Below, piece after piece: positions 37,041 through 48,482 of a DNA stretch of 64,000 bases (the stretch's first letter is position 1; every line of letters begins with the position of its first letter). The notes beneath the pieces are model-generated. The model saw only the letters and a list, made by a program, of their open reading frames with translations, searched no databases and was not told the DNA's origin. The translations under genes and the position numbers were made by a program. Origin of the DNA: Colias croceus (taxonomy: Eukaryota; Arthropoda; Insecta; Lepidoptera; Pieridae); assembly GCF_905220415.1 (NCBI RefSeq), contig NC_059550.1, forward strand, positions 1,304,501 to 1,368,500, given 5' to 3'.

Positions 37041-40000
37041 GTTTGTGAGAATATGTTTATTATATGCTTGAGAATAACGCAGAAACATTAGAAATATAAT
37101 AGACAATTTATGTAAGAATTACATTGATCTATTGTATTATAATTATTGACGAATTTAAATTTTCTCTGAGAATTGAGGAACTGCTCTAATAGTACACTTC
37201 TAAGTACTAAATTGAATAATTTGGTTCTCACGTTTCCAGATACAACTAAATACTCTCTGAGTACATTGAGGTTCTCTTTTAAATAAACCTTCTCTTATTT
37301 ACCAATACACCGAATCGATCATTTTAAATCCAGCATGAAATATGTTTCACAGTACAATGTCAACACGTGGAAAGTTTAACATAGAGATACAAAAATAAAT
37401 ACTAAAAACACCCCCAGCCAATTATTCGTGTTTTGTTTCTAACGAGGCAGGCAAGTAAGCCCCACTTGTATTTGTTTTGAGTGCACTTCAAAAGACGTTT
37501 TGTTTCATTTTGTGAGGGCCAATTTTTTTATAATGCTATTTATTAATGTCCATGATTCTGGTATTGTTTTTCAGTTGTTATGAGTAGGAGGAAATTAAAT
37601 GAAACGTGGATTCGTAAAATTAGTTTTGAGGCACCTTGATTTGTTTTTCAAAGTTAAATTAAAAAAACGAAATAAATTATACAATTTGAATAAACATTCC
37701 TTAGACTTTTTATTTAAGACTCTCATTATAATATTTGAGATTAGTTAATGTCAAATCCTTGTAATGACAATATATCAATAAGTTGAAATAATACGCAGAT
37801 AAATAACAAAATTGAATCAAAAATTGAGACTGATTTTGTATTGACATTGACAAAAATAATTAGTTAAGTGATTTCTTAAATGGGATGAGGGATGAAGATA
37901 AATTGTCACCTCATTTCTTTAAGGGTGGGGTGTAGGGTGTAGGTTATGACCTAATTCTTAAATGCTTAAGTTCATAATTCGGTCTGGATAAAAATAAATG
38001 TAGTTTCTAACGTGAAAATGAGGTATATAAAATTGAGGTGTTCATAATTGTAAGATAACTAATTATTTTAATGCAGAAGAAAGTTCAATGAAGAAGTTGA
38101 AATGAAAAATATGGCAATTCGTCTGTTAATCCTGTGTAATCTTTGAAACGGCTGAACCGATTTTAACTGAGATTTCATTGAAAGGTAGCTATTAAATAAT
38201 ATGTAAGGTAAATTTAATTTGAAAAATATTTAGACTTCTACCAAACAATGTTATTCTCATCTTATAATATTATAGGCTTCACCTAGACTCTAGAGAATAT
38301 TATTCGTTAGATATTTTAATTTTTATTTTCATATCTATTTTTGTAACAGATTTGCCGAGAAGAACAATTTGCCCAAACTCGAGTATGTCACGTTGCCCCG
38401 CGCGGGGGCAATGAAGGTCATCATGGAAGAAGTAGGGCCCCACAGAGAACAACCCAGCACGTCTAAAAGCGAGGATAAGAAAGGTAATCTATATATATAT
38501 ATCTAAGGTAAGGAAAAAATGTGTGCGTGTGGTTAAACACGTAAGAAGTGAAACTTCTTTATGACCTTACTTTTCAAAAAATATTTTACTATATGCAACT
38601 TTACAGAAATACATCGAATCACGCGTGGCAGAGATGAAAAAAGATGGCGCGTAACGAAAAAATGTTACACTAAATTTTTTTCCAACCCCGATAAAGAAGT
38701 TTCACTTCAAAAAACAAAATCTATTAAAATTTCAAATCACATTCACGTTATATCAAACAATGCTTAAAAAATCCATAATACAAACTAAAAGAAATATAAA
38801 CTTTTTATCCAAATTACAAATCAAAACATTTCGTAGACTATTTTTTGTATCACCAGATACTATAGCCATAAATATATATAAAAATGTGAACGTACCCACA
38901 AAAAACGCAGCATAAACCTCCAAGAAACCATTCTTCCTTCCAGACAACAACTTCAACCAGAACAGCATCAAGACCACCAAGACGAGCGACAGCATCGAGT
39001 GGATCCTGGACGTCACCATCGCGTACCCGGAGAGAGTGCCCCTCCATCTCACTGACGTGGTGTGTGGCATCCGGGGAGCTTGCACCACACATATACACTA
39101 TAGATTGTATCCTAGTTCGGAGGTAAGTTCTGGAAAATTGTGCTTGGATGTTCTTAGATTAAATATTCTTCAGTAGCTGCGCCCCGCGGTTTCACACGTG
39201 TGGCTCTGCTCCTGTTGGTCTTAACGTGACAATGCCTCCTTCGATAAATGGGCTATCCAAAACCGAAAGAATTTTTCAAATCGGACCAGTAGTTCTTGAG
39301 ATTAGCGCGTTCAAACAAACAAACCCTTCAGCTTTATAATATTAAGTACAGATTAGTATAGATTTGAAATAACGGGTTAACAGGAAACAAAATTATAATT
39401 AGGTGTCCAAGTTATAATGGTATGCAAGCAGTCTACTTTATATTGGGTTTTTATCCAGTTTACATGATAGTATCATATTATGTTGCACATTTTTATTCTA
39501 TTTAGTAGGTATTTATATTTATATCATTGACGATACTGCTGATAGTCTAACTAAGTAGAGACAGACAGACGAACTGTCTTATTAAATAAACTGTTTGTTA
39601 TGATTTAAATTTACCTTCTCTCGCAATACGTTATTAAAAGCGTAGCAATCGAATAACTGTTTTTCCGTTTACCCCAGGTACCTTCAGACTCTGAAGGCAT
39701 GACCAACTGGCTCTACGAAATTCCAGTAATTCAGACGAGCTGCCTTATTAAATAAACTGTCTGTTATGATTTAAATTTACCTTCTCTCGCAATACGTTAT
39801 TAAAAGCGTAGCAATCGAATAACTGTTTTTCCGTTTACCCCAGGTACCTTCAGACTCTGAAGGCATGACCAACTGGCTCTACGATCGTTTCATAGAAAAG
39901 GACAAAATGCTAGAAGAGTTCTACCGCACTGGCCAATTCCCAGCCAAGGGAAGCACGCCTCTAGTCACCAGGCCTGTTAGACAAGACAACGTACGCTATC

Positions 40001-40080
40001 TGATCCTGCATTTATTCTTCCTAGCGTCGACCTTCATACAGTACAAAATTTGGTGCGCCCTTCTGACGTGCTTATGGTAA
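36904..40080 (+). CDS. LPGAT1: LPGAT1, acyl-CoA:lysophosphatidylglycerol acyltransferase 1, 3' part (four exons)
   Basis: Exons 36904-37040, 38350-38483, 38944-39122 and 39844-40080 join to 687 coding bases, 228 residues plus TAA, with consistent phases and AG/GT borders. The family is an endoplasmic-reticulum membrane PlsC-type acyltransferase that transfers acyl groups from acyl-CoA to lysophospholipids (lysophosphatidylglycerol, also reported for lysophosphatidylethanolamine remodelling). Seen here: acceptor-binding motif FPEGG at partial residues 31-35, VTLPRAGA at 59-66 as the last acyltransferase block, WILDVTIAYP at about 109-118, HIHYRLYP near 140, WLYDRFIEKD at 161-170, and a C-terminal hydrophobic segment at 202-228. 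The order and spacing agree well with vertebrate LPGAT1. Roughly 200 N-terminal residues, including the catalytic H-x4-D, must be encoded upstream and were not found in this window. The last acceptor is duplicated (see 39566-39718). Confidence 0.92.
37041..38349. other. LPGAT1: LPGAT1 intron, 1309 bp
   Basis: AT-rich with no complete repeat. A short AACGGCTGAACCGATTTTAA at about 38149-38168 is a Helitron-like relic. It ends TTTTTGTAACAG. Confidence 0.8.
38350..38483 (+). CDS. LPGAT1: LPGAT1 exon with VTLPRAGA block
   Basis: 134 bases. The first A completes an Arg codon and the last G is the first base of the next codon. It encodes FAEKNNLPKLEYVTLPRAGA, then a less conserved, charged serine-rich stretch before the donor AAAG/GTAATC. 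GC content is higher than in the flanking intron. Confidence 0.92.
38545..38708. mobile_element. 164-bp MITE in LPGAT1 intron
   Basis: The ends GAAGTGAAACTTCTTTA and TAAAGAAGTTTCACTTC are perfect 17-bp inverted repeats. The start matches family D repeats elsewhere in the window. The 68-codon frame at 38561-38767 is within and beyond it and is not a gene. Confidence 0.7.
38944..39122 (+). CDS. LPGAT1: LPGAT1 third visible exon
   Basis: 179 bases between acceptor TTCCTTCCAG and donor GAG/GTAAGT. The first two bases complete an Asp codon and the exon ends in phase 0. It encodes DSIEWILDVTIAYPERVPL and THIHYRLYPSSE, conserved family segments. The two minus-strand open frames across 38753-39098 are only its antisense. 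Confidence 0.92.
39172..39362 (-). mobile_element. non-autonomous Helitron, family B copy in LPGAT1 intron
   Basis: On the minus strand the start is TCTATACTAATCTGTAC after an A, with GTTTGAACGCGCTAATCTCA and the GC-rich GTGAAACCGCGGGGCGCAGC near the 3' end. The terminal CTAG has decayed to CTAC. Confidence 0.7.
39566..39718 (+). pseudogene. LPGAT1: duplicated acceptor and start of last LPGAT1 exon (upstream copy)
   Basis: These 153 bases are repeated at 39732-39884 with about three mismatches, offset 166. The copy includes the full polypyrimidine tract, the AG at 39676-39677 and 41 bases of coding sequence (VPSDSEGMTNWLY). After that the copy breaks off. If its acceptor were used, translation would continue with EIPVIQTSCLIK and stop at 39753-39755, losing the conserved C terminus and its hydrophobic segment. 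Alternatively, a GTAATT at 39726 could serve as donor, giving an in-frame 48-base exon. Use of either is not shown by the sequence. Confidence 0.85.
39844..40080 (+). CDS. LPGAT1: LPGAT1 last exon
   Basis: 237 bases from acceptor TTTACCCCAG to TAA, encoding 78 residues. WLYDRFIEKDKMLEEFY and a hydrophobic tail YLILHLFFLASTF...CLLTCLW-like at the very C terminus match the family's end, the tail being a likely membrane segment. Its acceptor region is the downstream copy of the duplication. Confidence 0.92.
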   Translation, partial: VPSDSEGMTNWLYDRFIEKDKMLEEFYRTGQFPAKGSTPLVTRPVRQDNVRYLILHLFFLASTFIQYKIWCALLTCLW

Positions 40081-40301
40081 TAGACAAGAAAGAAATTTCC
40101 AGAACGCTTTGGCGATCTCGAAGCAGAGACATAGCGTCGAACCAAATTTGTTATAGATAAGGAATATTGTAATGGCTACACGGTATTGAGTTTATTTCTA
40201 GCGTGACATTCACTAACCAATTTCAATTACTAGCGAAGTAATGGATCTTCAACTTCGACGACTACCAATTATTGCTTCAGGGTTCAATTGTCACGCAGAA
40301 C

Positions 40302-40307
40302 AATAAA
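40302..40307 (+). promoter_or_regulatory. LPGAT1: LPGAT1 proximal poly(A) signal candidate
   Basis: AATAAA 222 bases after the stop codon, followed by T/G-containing sequence. It would give a short 3' UTR. Confidence 0.5.
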
Positions 40308-43300
40308 CTTAGTATCGTGTCGGCACAAGTTTATAGCTGTGAAGTTACTGCGAGTCGTAGATGTAGCAGTGTGCAAAGAGGTTATATTTTTTGTTTACGA
40401 CCTAGAATATTATGTGAGGCTAACTTCGCAGCTATAAACTGAAGGAAGTAATGTGGTAAAGAGAAATTGCAATTGTGAACCAAATTGTTAAATGATAAAA
40501 TCGGAGAGTCCTCTAATAGATTAAGATATATGGCAGCTAAATGAAAATAGATAACTAAATGTTTTACACTTTTCACGTCACAATACGATGTAATTTTGTA
40601 ATTTGGACAATAGTTTGATTGTATTAGGATGATTCAGGCTTGACGCAGCGAACTGCAATGCATTTTTAATACGGTATTTCGATTTGAAATGTCTGTATAA
40701 CTGCTGGTTTTTCACCCCATTTTATTACTCCTCAAGTATTCGGGAACTTTATAAGGATATTTATTGGCATTTAATCAATTATGAGAAGTGATTAATACTT
40801 TCCTCGCATCGCCTGAAAGGAAATCCATCATTTTGGACAGCTTTTTATAATTATTGCTTGTTGCCAATGAATAACGATGTAAAAACAACCCTATTAGTTA
40901 GACAGACGTTTCAAATTCCTTTAGCGCTGCGTCAAGTGTGAGTCGTTCATATCCTATCGCTAGGTCGAAAATTATCACTTTTATACTAGAAGTTTCTTAC
41001 TCACTTAGTGGTAACCTGTTTACGAGTACATGTTGGCTAATCACTATAAGTACATTTCGTGTTTACGTTCACTCCTTTAGTTGTGTTGTTACCTATTCGT
41101 AGTATGAACGATGAGAAACTTTAGAGTAGGCTCTTTAGTTGCGGTCTGATGATATGTAATATGTTTGTCAATTTCTTGATGTTTCCTATATTGATTAAAT
41201 TTGTTATTCAGAGTTTGCACCATATTTATCTCCTATAATAATAGATCTAAAAGTGGTGGCAAAAAGGAGAATTATAGATAATAAGCCATTCATATTTTGC
41301 AAATATTTCAACTTAATTAATTGGAAATGGGTTGGGTTTATTACATTTCAACTTAGGAATACCAGAATTAATTTTGTATAAAACCATTTGATTTCAATTA
41401 AAGGCGATTCTAAGCACTTATAGTTTCTCTTCATCAGGCCGCAAATAATGTAAATACATTTCAGGAATACCGTTTCTCGTATTATTTCTATACCCTGTGG
41501 TTGAATGGCATCCAAATATGTCTAGTGAGAACTAGGTATGGTATTCGATTCGTGCTGTGACAAATAAGTCAATATTTAAGTACTTCTTAGCTTGTAGGTC
41601 TTGCTTTGCTTTCTGTGTTTCTGTTCGATTGTTATATTAGAGGAGAATTGCTTTTTGAGTCTATGAATGCTATTTTGAAGGTCTAGTGATTTCATTTTTG
41701 TGAAGATGCTTTTAAAGAAGAATTGAAATTAGATTTATAGTAGATATGGAATAATTAGGAAGCATCTGTAAATGTAGTTTCTAGATTATTTTGTATCGAT
41801 TTAAATGATTTACGCTATGTTTGTATAGAGCTCCTTTTATGAGGTGAATAACTAAATGATATACTATGATGATGGATCATGGTATATGACCTTAAACTTA
41901 AAATAACGTTGCGTATGAAATTAATATATGATTTGACATTCTCCTCAATATATCTAAATACCTCTTTACTTTTTATTGGCTTTTTTCCTTTATTGATTAG
42001 TTTAATACTTTAATGTGCTATAGAATGAGTTTCTAGATTGTTCTACATGTTTGTTATTGGCTAGTGAAAGTAATTAATTTCCTTACAATTATAAATAATA
42101 TGTATTACTGCAAATGAAGATTACACGTTAAGGTTATTTTGTATTCTAAGACGTTGCTATATTACGGTCTTTACCGTCTGTTTGAATGAAATATGGCTCA
42201 GTTTCTTTTTGTATGAACGCCATCTTAATATACTCGTAAAATCCGAATTTTCTCTCGGAGAACTATACAATAATTCACAACGCTTTATCAACGATATATG
42301 GAACAAGAGATAAATCACGTTTTGCTGTTTAATATATCACGTAGGGTTAAGGTAGGAAACTTGTACATTTCGTGTGCAAAAGATGATTGTTTTAAATTTC
42401 GCTTTGTGTCGCTTTGGTTTTAATTAAGGTCTCATTTTCGTATCAATTGGGTGTTTTATTGTATTTTTAAGTAGAAAATACATTTCAATCGCGATGTTCG
42501 TTATGACGATTGTTTATTTTGTTTTTTTCTTTTATCATACCGCATACATTTTGTTTTTAAATTTATAGTTAATTTAGGTTTTTAATTTGTAACAATCACC
42601 GTTCATTAACATCAAAACTAGATCATAATAACTATGTATATAACCCGGGCCATTAAATGTTAGAAATAAAGCATCGTTTTTATAATTGCATCCTTTATTG
42701 TCACGGGTGGTAAATGTACGGTGCGCAAAAACCGGGTGATCTTTACTAATGCCAAAATATTTTCGCCGTAAGTGCCTAGGCTATATTGGTAAATGGAAAG
42801 CTTATAATAATAGGTTTTATTCTTAATACTAAGTTTATCTTTGAAGATACATTTTTTTTCTGTACTTAAACACGTATTATTTATGCATTACAATATACAA
42901 TAGACATATTCTATGGTTTCAGCATTATTATAATAATTAACTTTGTGTATTTTTATATATGTACGGTTAACTTTTATGTTTGTTTCAAAATAGTTTGTGT
43001 TTAAAAGGTTCGTAAATAAAACTAAATTTTTAACGTCATTGTTTATTTCATTCTTAAATAAGTAATATAAACTCAAGATACAATCTTGAGAAGCATGATT
43101 TCATAAAAATATGTGTTTAATTTTATAAATATAGAAACATATCATATCCCATTAAAACATACATATATTATTCAATAAATAATAATGTGGGTTTGTTAAA
43201 TGTTTAGGACAAAACCTGTAAAATCTTATAATTTCGAAAAATTAAACGATAATTCACGTTTTATTATTATATTAATAGTTTCATGAGTATCTAGTACTAT

Positions 43301-45238
43301 TTTACCTTTAAATGAAAACAGAATGGGAGAAAAAAAATAGTTAAATAAAATATTATAATAATGATTTATATTGTATGCTGACTGTACTTCAAATACGAGT
43401 TCAACATTATAATTTTCGGCGAAACCAAAGAAAATCTACATGAAACTAAAATTACCGTAAAAATTACTCAGGCCCCACGATTTTTGTTTTAATGAAATTT
43501 TCTCAACATAATAAATCTAATAAGTTTTGAGAATATAAAAACATATAAATATATAATTCACTACATAATTCCCTAATGTTCGTAGTTTATATATAAATAT
43601 AAAAGATAAAAAAATAATAGATTAACATTTGTTTTAATAGAAAACACTAAACTAGCTTCATGCAACGTTTTTTACAGCTTTTTTATAAAACCACGTCAAC
43701 TAATTTTTATATAAAATAAAATAATATTAGAACCGATAAATACTAGAAATAGACACAAGGTCCGTCAATTGAATGCTTTATTTTAAAAGTTACTAAATTT
43801 ATAACACGTTTTGTAAACTACAGTTAATAATTATGTATCACTTATTTGTTGTATAAAATATTAAAATGATACATAAAAAACAACTTAAAAATGCATCCTT
43901 GCTTCGTTCGCATAAGTTCATATAAAAAGTAGCATATACCTAGATTAAATACCTAAAAGATTACATAAAAATTACTCAATATGGTTTTGATATGTTTGTG
44001 ATTAATTAAATATTGTATTTTCTTCATAATTTATTTTATTGCATTTAGAGATATTTTACATAAATAACTGTAAAAGGTTTCAATCTATTATTGTAAAAGC
44101 GTGTATGTGGCTGATAGATTCAAATTATATCGAAGGCAAATTACTATAATACGTGATTTACAAAATATAATTTCTAGACGGTTGTAAATGCATTCAATTT
44201 TATGTGTTAGGTAAAAAATAACGGTATCAAGGCGTCGACTTTTGTCTGCTAGCCTTTTATTTTGTTTTTTTGTTTTATAAAATTAATTACAACATGAAAA
44301 AATTAATACTTTAGCTCAATGTGAAATGAAATTTGCCTCTGATATTGAAGTCATTGAAAACATAAGTCGTGACCACGTCCAACCAAGTTCCTTTAACCCA
44401 AAAACGTGCCTTTTCTATGAAATTAATTTATATATTCGTTACATATTTTGTAATTTACTATTTGGATTTGTGAGTAAATATAAAAAGGGTTAGTTTGTGT
44501 ATTTTGTATTGTAATTCCTTGATTTATGTTCGTTTATTTCTTTTTATTCGTTACCAGGTAATAAATTAGCTAGATAAAGAATTTCGAAATCATAATATTA
44601 TCATCATTATTTGTCATCGAAGCATTTTTGTTTTAATTTTTTTCTAAGAATTATTTTTGTTATTTTCATGGGATTATTTCATTTGTTTTAACGGGTTTTA
44701 ATTTAGGATAAAGTTTTGTTTGAAGTTGTGTTTGTTTATTAGTTAATAGACAGCTTGTGAATACTTCGTAATTGGTTGATTTTTTTTCTTTTTTATTTTT
44801 TAATGTAAGAAGTATAGCATGATATGCATTTTAATATAGGAGCCATTTCTCATGTGCACTTTAGTTAGGGAGAGATTTATCGAGTTTAATGTAAAATGTG
44901 TTTGCATTATGCCACTTGAAACATACTCTACTTATTTTAAATATTTTTTCGCGTGGAAAGGCATAATGCAAATGGCCCTTAATGTTTCATATCGCCATGT
45001 CATTTGAAAATTGGAAAAATCAGGGATAGTGGTATAATACGAGTGAGATATTGTAGTTTATAGAATTTTTCATACGTTTGTGAACACAGAAGGATTATTT
45101 TGTTTAATTAATTTTATTTCAATTTCATTTCCTGTTAAATAGTGTTTAATGACATACTGCCATAATAAGACAGTTGGTAAATTCATTGACGTTTTTTATG
45201 TATTTGTTGAAAGCAATTTTTTTTCGTCTTTTTATTAA
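40308..45238 (+). other. LPGAT1: possible long LPGAT1 3' UTR or downstream DNA
   Basis: Nearly 5 kb without recognisable repeats or exons, T-rich on the + strand. Further AATAAA signals with plausible downstream T/G-rich elements occur, notably at 42665. Repeat scarcity compared with both sides suggests a transcribed 3' UTR, but this is inference. Confidence 0.35.
42665..42670 (+). promoter_or_regulatory. poly(A) signal candidate
   Basis: AATAAAGCATCG, then CCTTTATTGTCACGGGTGGT about 25 bases later, a good downstream element. Confidence 0.4.
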
Positions 45239-45404
45239 GAGCTAGCGCGCACGAGCAACTTTTGTCTCCGCAAGTATTTTGTCTCTCCCATCAACTCTAT
45301 GGGCTAGTAAGAAAGTGCGCGCACGTAGCGACGCAACTTCCTATAGAGTTGATGGGAGAGACAAAATAGTTGCGGAGACAAAAGTCGCTCGTGCGCGCTA
45401 GCTC
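45239..45404. mobile_element. 166-bp palindromic MITE, Harbinger-like
   Basis: GAGCTAGCGCGCACGAGC...TTTTGTCTCCGCAA...ATTTTGTCTCTCCCATCAAC is mirrored at the right end by arms of about 60 bases with few mismatches. TAA flanks both sides (45236-45238 and 45405-45407), a 3-bp target duplication as in PIF/Harbinger elements. No coding capacity. Confidence 0.75.
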
Positions 45405-45667
45405 TAACTCGCAGATTTTGAAGGTAATTAAAATGTGTTAAGCCAATTTCCTGTATGGGTTAATGAATAGACAGATTGAATAAATTGCCTATAGATTCAT
45501 GAACATTTTTAATTTGTGAATGATAGGTACAAATGAATAAATGTGAAATGAATTAAACTATGTGAAGCTTACATTAACAACAATAGCTACTCTGAATATT
45601 GTTTTAATGTGAGAAAGTGCTTGAAGGCTGTATATTATAGTTTTGTAAAGAATGCTCCTTGTCTATA

Positions 45668-45673
45668 AATAAA
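45668..45673 (+). promoter_or_regulatory. distal poly(A) signal candidate
   Basis: AATAAAGCACATTGTGTCAC, followed by ATGTTGTTTATTTTTT. This is the strongest looking signal and downstream element pair in the interval, and it marks where recognisable repeats resume. Confidence 0.45.
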
Positions 45674-45719
45674 GCACATTGTGTCACTCTAAATGTTGTT
45701 TATTTTTTACCCCAAATCG

Positions 45720-46970
45720 CACATTATCAGAAAGATACCAAACATAATATGAGGAGTATTTTTTCTAGATAAGAATACAACATCGAATAAGCTTGAGCTT
45801 GGAAAGAAAATTCTAAAAAAATATATTGAAGTACTTAAGTATAAATTTTATAATTTTATAAATTTTTAGGTTTCAAAATATGGATTAAGTCATATTTATG
45901 TTTGTAATGTTACAAATACAAATGAAACATCGAAACATAGCTTTTTATTTGTTTCGTTGGTTGTTTGTTTAAAATAACTGGACCGATTTACGTGTTCACT
46001 GATAAAAAAGCTTCAATATTAGAAAGTAACATAGGCTATATTTTATTGCGTTTTTATTCTGAGTCAGCCCGTATCGAGATACACACTACAAAACTTATAA
46101 TAATATAAATAAGAGGGAATCCCAATATTCAACGCAATTCCTTTATTTATTAAGAAATTTCGTTTCAATAATTCTCCGATGTAAGAGAAAATCACTCTTC
46201 AAATAAATAACATTTTGTGACGTGAGGTAAAATGTATTACGAAGGTGGATGCCATCGAGTTTTAGATACCAGATAGGACTATATTATTTTATTTATTTAT
46301 TTCTGTTATGCCTTTCAACTTGTTATGGTTTATTTTTAATAATTATGGATATTGAAATTTAATAAGGTCCTACACCTTAAGTAATTACTTTACATTGGTA
46401 CCTACTCCGATACTAAGTCCAATACACGTTATGATCTTTTCAAATGCTTATTTTTAGCTCGCATTCATGACTATAAAAAATCTATTGATAGGTATCTATA
46501 GTTTTAGTTATCATCAAAATCGGTTCCGAGGCACCTATAGGCTTTGTCTTGTTATTCTGTCTAGTTAGCCAATCTACGCACACTTGAAAAACTAACCCTG
46601 ATAACATTATTAAGTATTCAAATTCATGTTGGATACAGGAGAGCGCTCTGTGTAAGTATAAACTTAAACTATGAAGTTTATTATAAGTAGATAAGAAACT
46701 TTTATATGACGTCACTTCCAGAAAATATAACTCTACAAACCATCTTCGACCGAAACGATTGTAATGTGACAAAAGATAACTGTATTAGACTTTCTTTTTA
46801 TATTTACGTAAATGGTATTTATATTATTTTGTGTCTCCCTTTGAAGCAATTGAGTTACAACAGTACTATAAAACCTTTTTGCAAAAGGTTTCCTTGAGAG
46901 GGAATTTCACGTACCTACTATATACACTTCAATGGCGCATCTATCAAAATAATAGAGTTTTTATTTTATA
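45720..46970. other. AT-rich non-coding DNA
   Basis: A fragment at about 45960-46090 (AACTGGACCGATTTACGTG) resembles Helitron-like bodies. The open frames at 46482-46897 are not recognisable. Confidence 0.4.
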
Positions 46971-47161
46971 CTAAGCTTACCGCCCGCGGCTTCGCCCGCT
47001 TTATCTAAAACCTAATAAATTATATACTAAACCCTTCCTCTGAAATCACTCTACCTTTTAAAAAAACCGCATCAAAATCCGTTGCGTAGTTTTAAAGATT
47101 TAAGCAGATTTAATCGGACATAGGGACAGAGAAAGCGACTTTGTTTTATACTATGTAGTGA
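46971..47161 (-). mobile_element. non-autonomous Helitron, family A copy 4
   Basis: The minus strand reads TCACTACATAGTATAAAAC after an A, through GCGGGCGAAGCCGCGGGCGG. The end is CTTAG instead of CTAG, before T. Near full length. Confidence 0.72.
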
Positions 47162-47368
47162 TGATGATACTTATAGTAACTTTTTTCTAATAGGAATGTA
47201 ATAATAATATGGTATGGTAAAATAGTATACAATAAATATTATACATATCTACTTAAAATGCATTTTTTGTCATTTGACGAAAGAAAGAAATCACCTTTTC
47301 AGTAATTGTAATCAAATACAGAAACTAACTCATTGATAAAGTTAATAAATATTATTCTTATTACTGTA

Positions 47369-47570
47369 CTACCTTCCGCCCGCGGCTTCGCCCGCGTTTT
47401 CAAAGAAAAACCCGTGTGGGATTTCCGGGATAAAACCTATCCTATGTGTTAATCCGTTATCCTCTATATGTGTACTAAATTTCATTGTAATCGGTTCAGT
47501 AGTAATTGCGTGAAAGAGTACAAACACACACACATCCTCACAAACTTTCGCATTTATAATATTAGTAGGA
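47369..47570 (-). mobile_element. Helitron-like repeat, family C copy 2
   Basis: Minus strand start TCCTACTAATATTATAAATG after an A. Body CGAAAGTTTGTGAGGATG, GAACCGATTACAATGAAA-like and GGGTTTTTCTTTGAAAACGC, then GCGGGCGAAGCCGCGGGCGG and GGTAG before T. This copy shows the family's 5' end clearly. Confidence 0.72.
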
Positions 47571-48309
47571 TCCTATGCAAATTTAGCACGACGCGACGTC
47601 AACAAAACCAAAGTAGCTAGAAAATTGAATTCTTGAATATGGAAAAACGTAATACAATTTACCAATAGACCACTACAAGAGGAAACCATTTGTGTAATAT
47701 TGAATTTTATGTGAAAAGTCCTTTATATTCTAGTCTAGGGTTTATTGCTTTCGACGTTCGAATACAAATCTTAAAGTCTGTATGCAACTTTCGTTCTTAT
47801 ATCTTTAAAAATAGAGAGGTTTGTTCGTTGTACGATTTGTTGGTGATACGTCGTTTGTTCGCTGTAAGTTGTGGCAAATTATATCGGTAGTACGTACGAT
47901 AAATGGTTCCTTCAGACATTATTAGGTCCTGTGGTGAAGCTTGCGTTGTTTGAAGGGCTTCCTTTCAAACCTTTGGCTTTGTATCGTTAATGCTGTAGAG
48001 ATTTAATTAGAATTTTATGATGCAGAGGCTTGTTGAAACTGTTATTGAATATTATGGCTAGTTAAGAAGGTAAGTAGTTGAACTTTTAAAACGTCTCACC
48101 TTTGTTCTTGACGTAATAGTACAGCGTATCATCTTTAACATTAAAAATAAAGAATATACCTAACTAGTATGTGATAGTAGAAGTATATACTGATATTTTG
48201 TTATGAATCATTTAGGTAGGTATATAATATAATTATATAAACAACAATCCAAGTATTAAAATATTTGAATCATTATGTTAATTCTTAGGAACATCACCTA
48301 TATAAATTA
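47571..48309. other. non-coding DNA, nothing recognised
   Basis: The 66-codon frame at 47690-47890 (+) has no recognisable domain. Confidence 0.4.
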
Positions 48310-48482
48310 CTAGCACGGGGGTGAAACCGCGCGGAGCAGCTGCCGTTTCTCCACTCCTGTTGGTCGTAACGTGATGATAGCCTATAACCCTCCTCGATAA
48401 ATGGGCTATCTAACACCGAAAGAATTTTTCAAATCGGACCAGTAGTTCCCGAGATTAGCGCGTTCAAACAAACAAACAAACT
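48310..48482 (-). mobile_element. non-autonomous Helitron, family B, 5' truncated
   Basis: The minus strand ends GCGCGGTTTCACCCCCGTGC-complement and CTAG. GTTTGAACGCGCTAATCTCG and CGGTGTTAGATAGCCCATTT are present. The 5' TCTATAC start is missing. Confidence 0.65.

Noticed and set aside
38753..39098. Minus-strand open frames of 82 and 111 codons
   Set aside because: They are antisense to the third visible LPGAT1 exon, whose plus-strand frame matches the family and has good splice sites.
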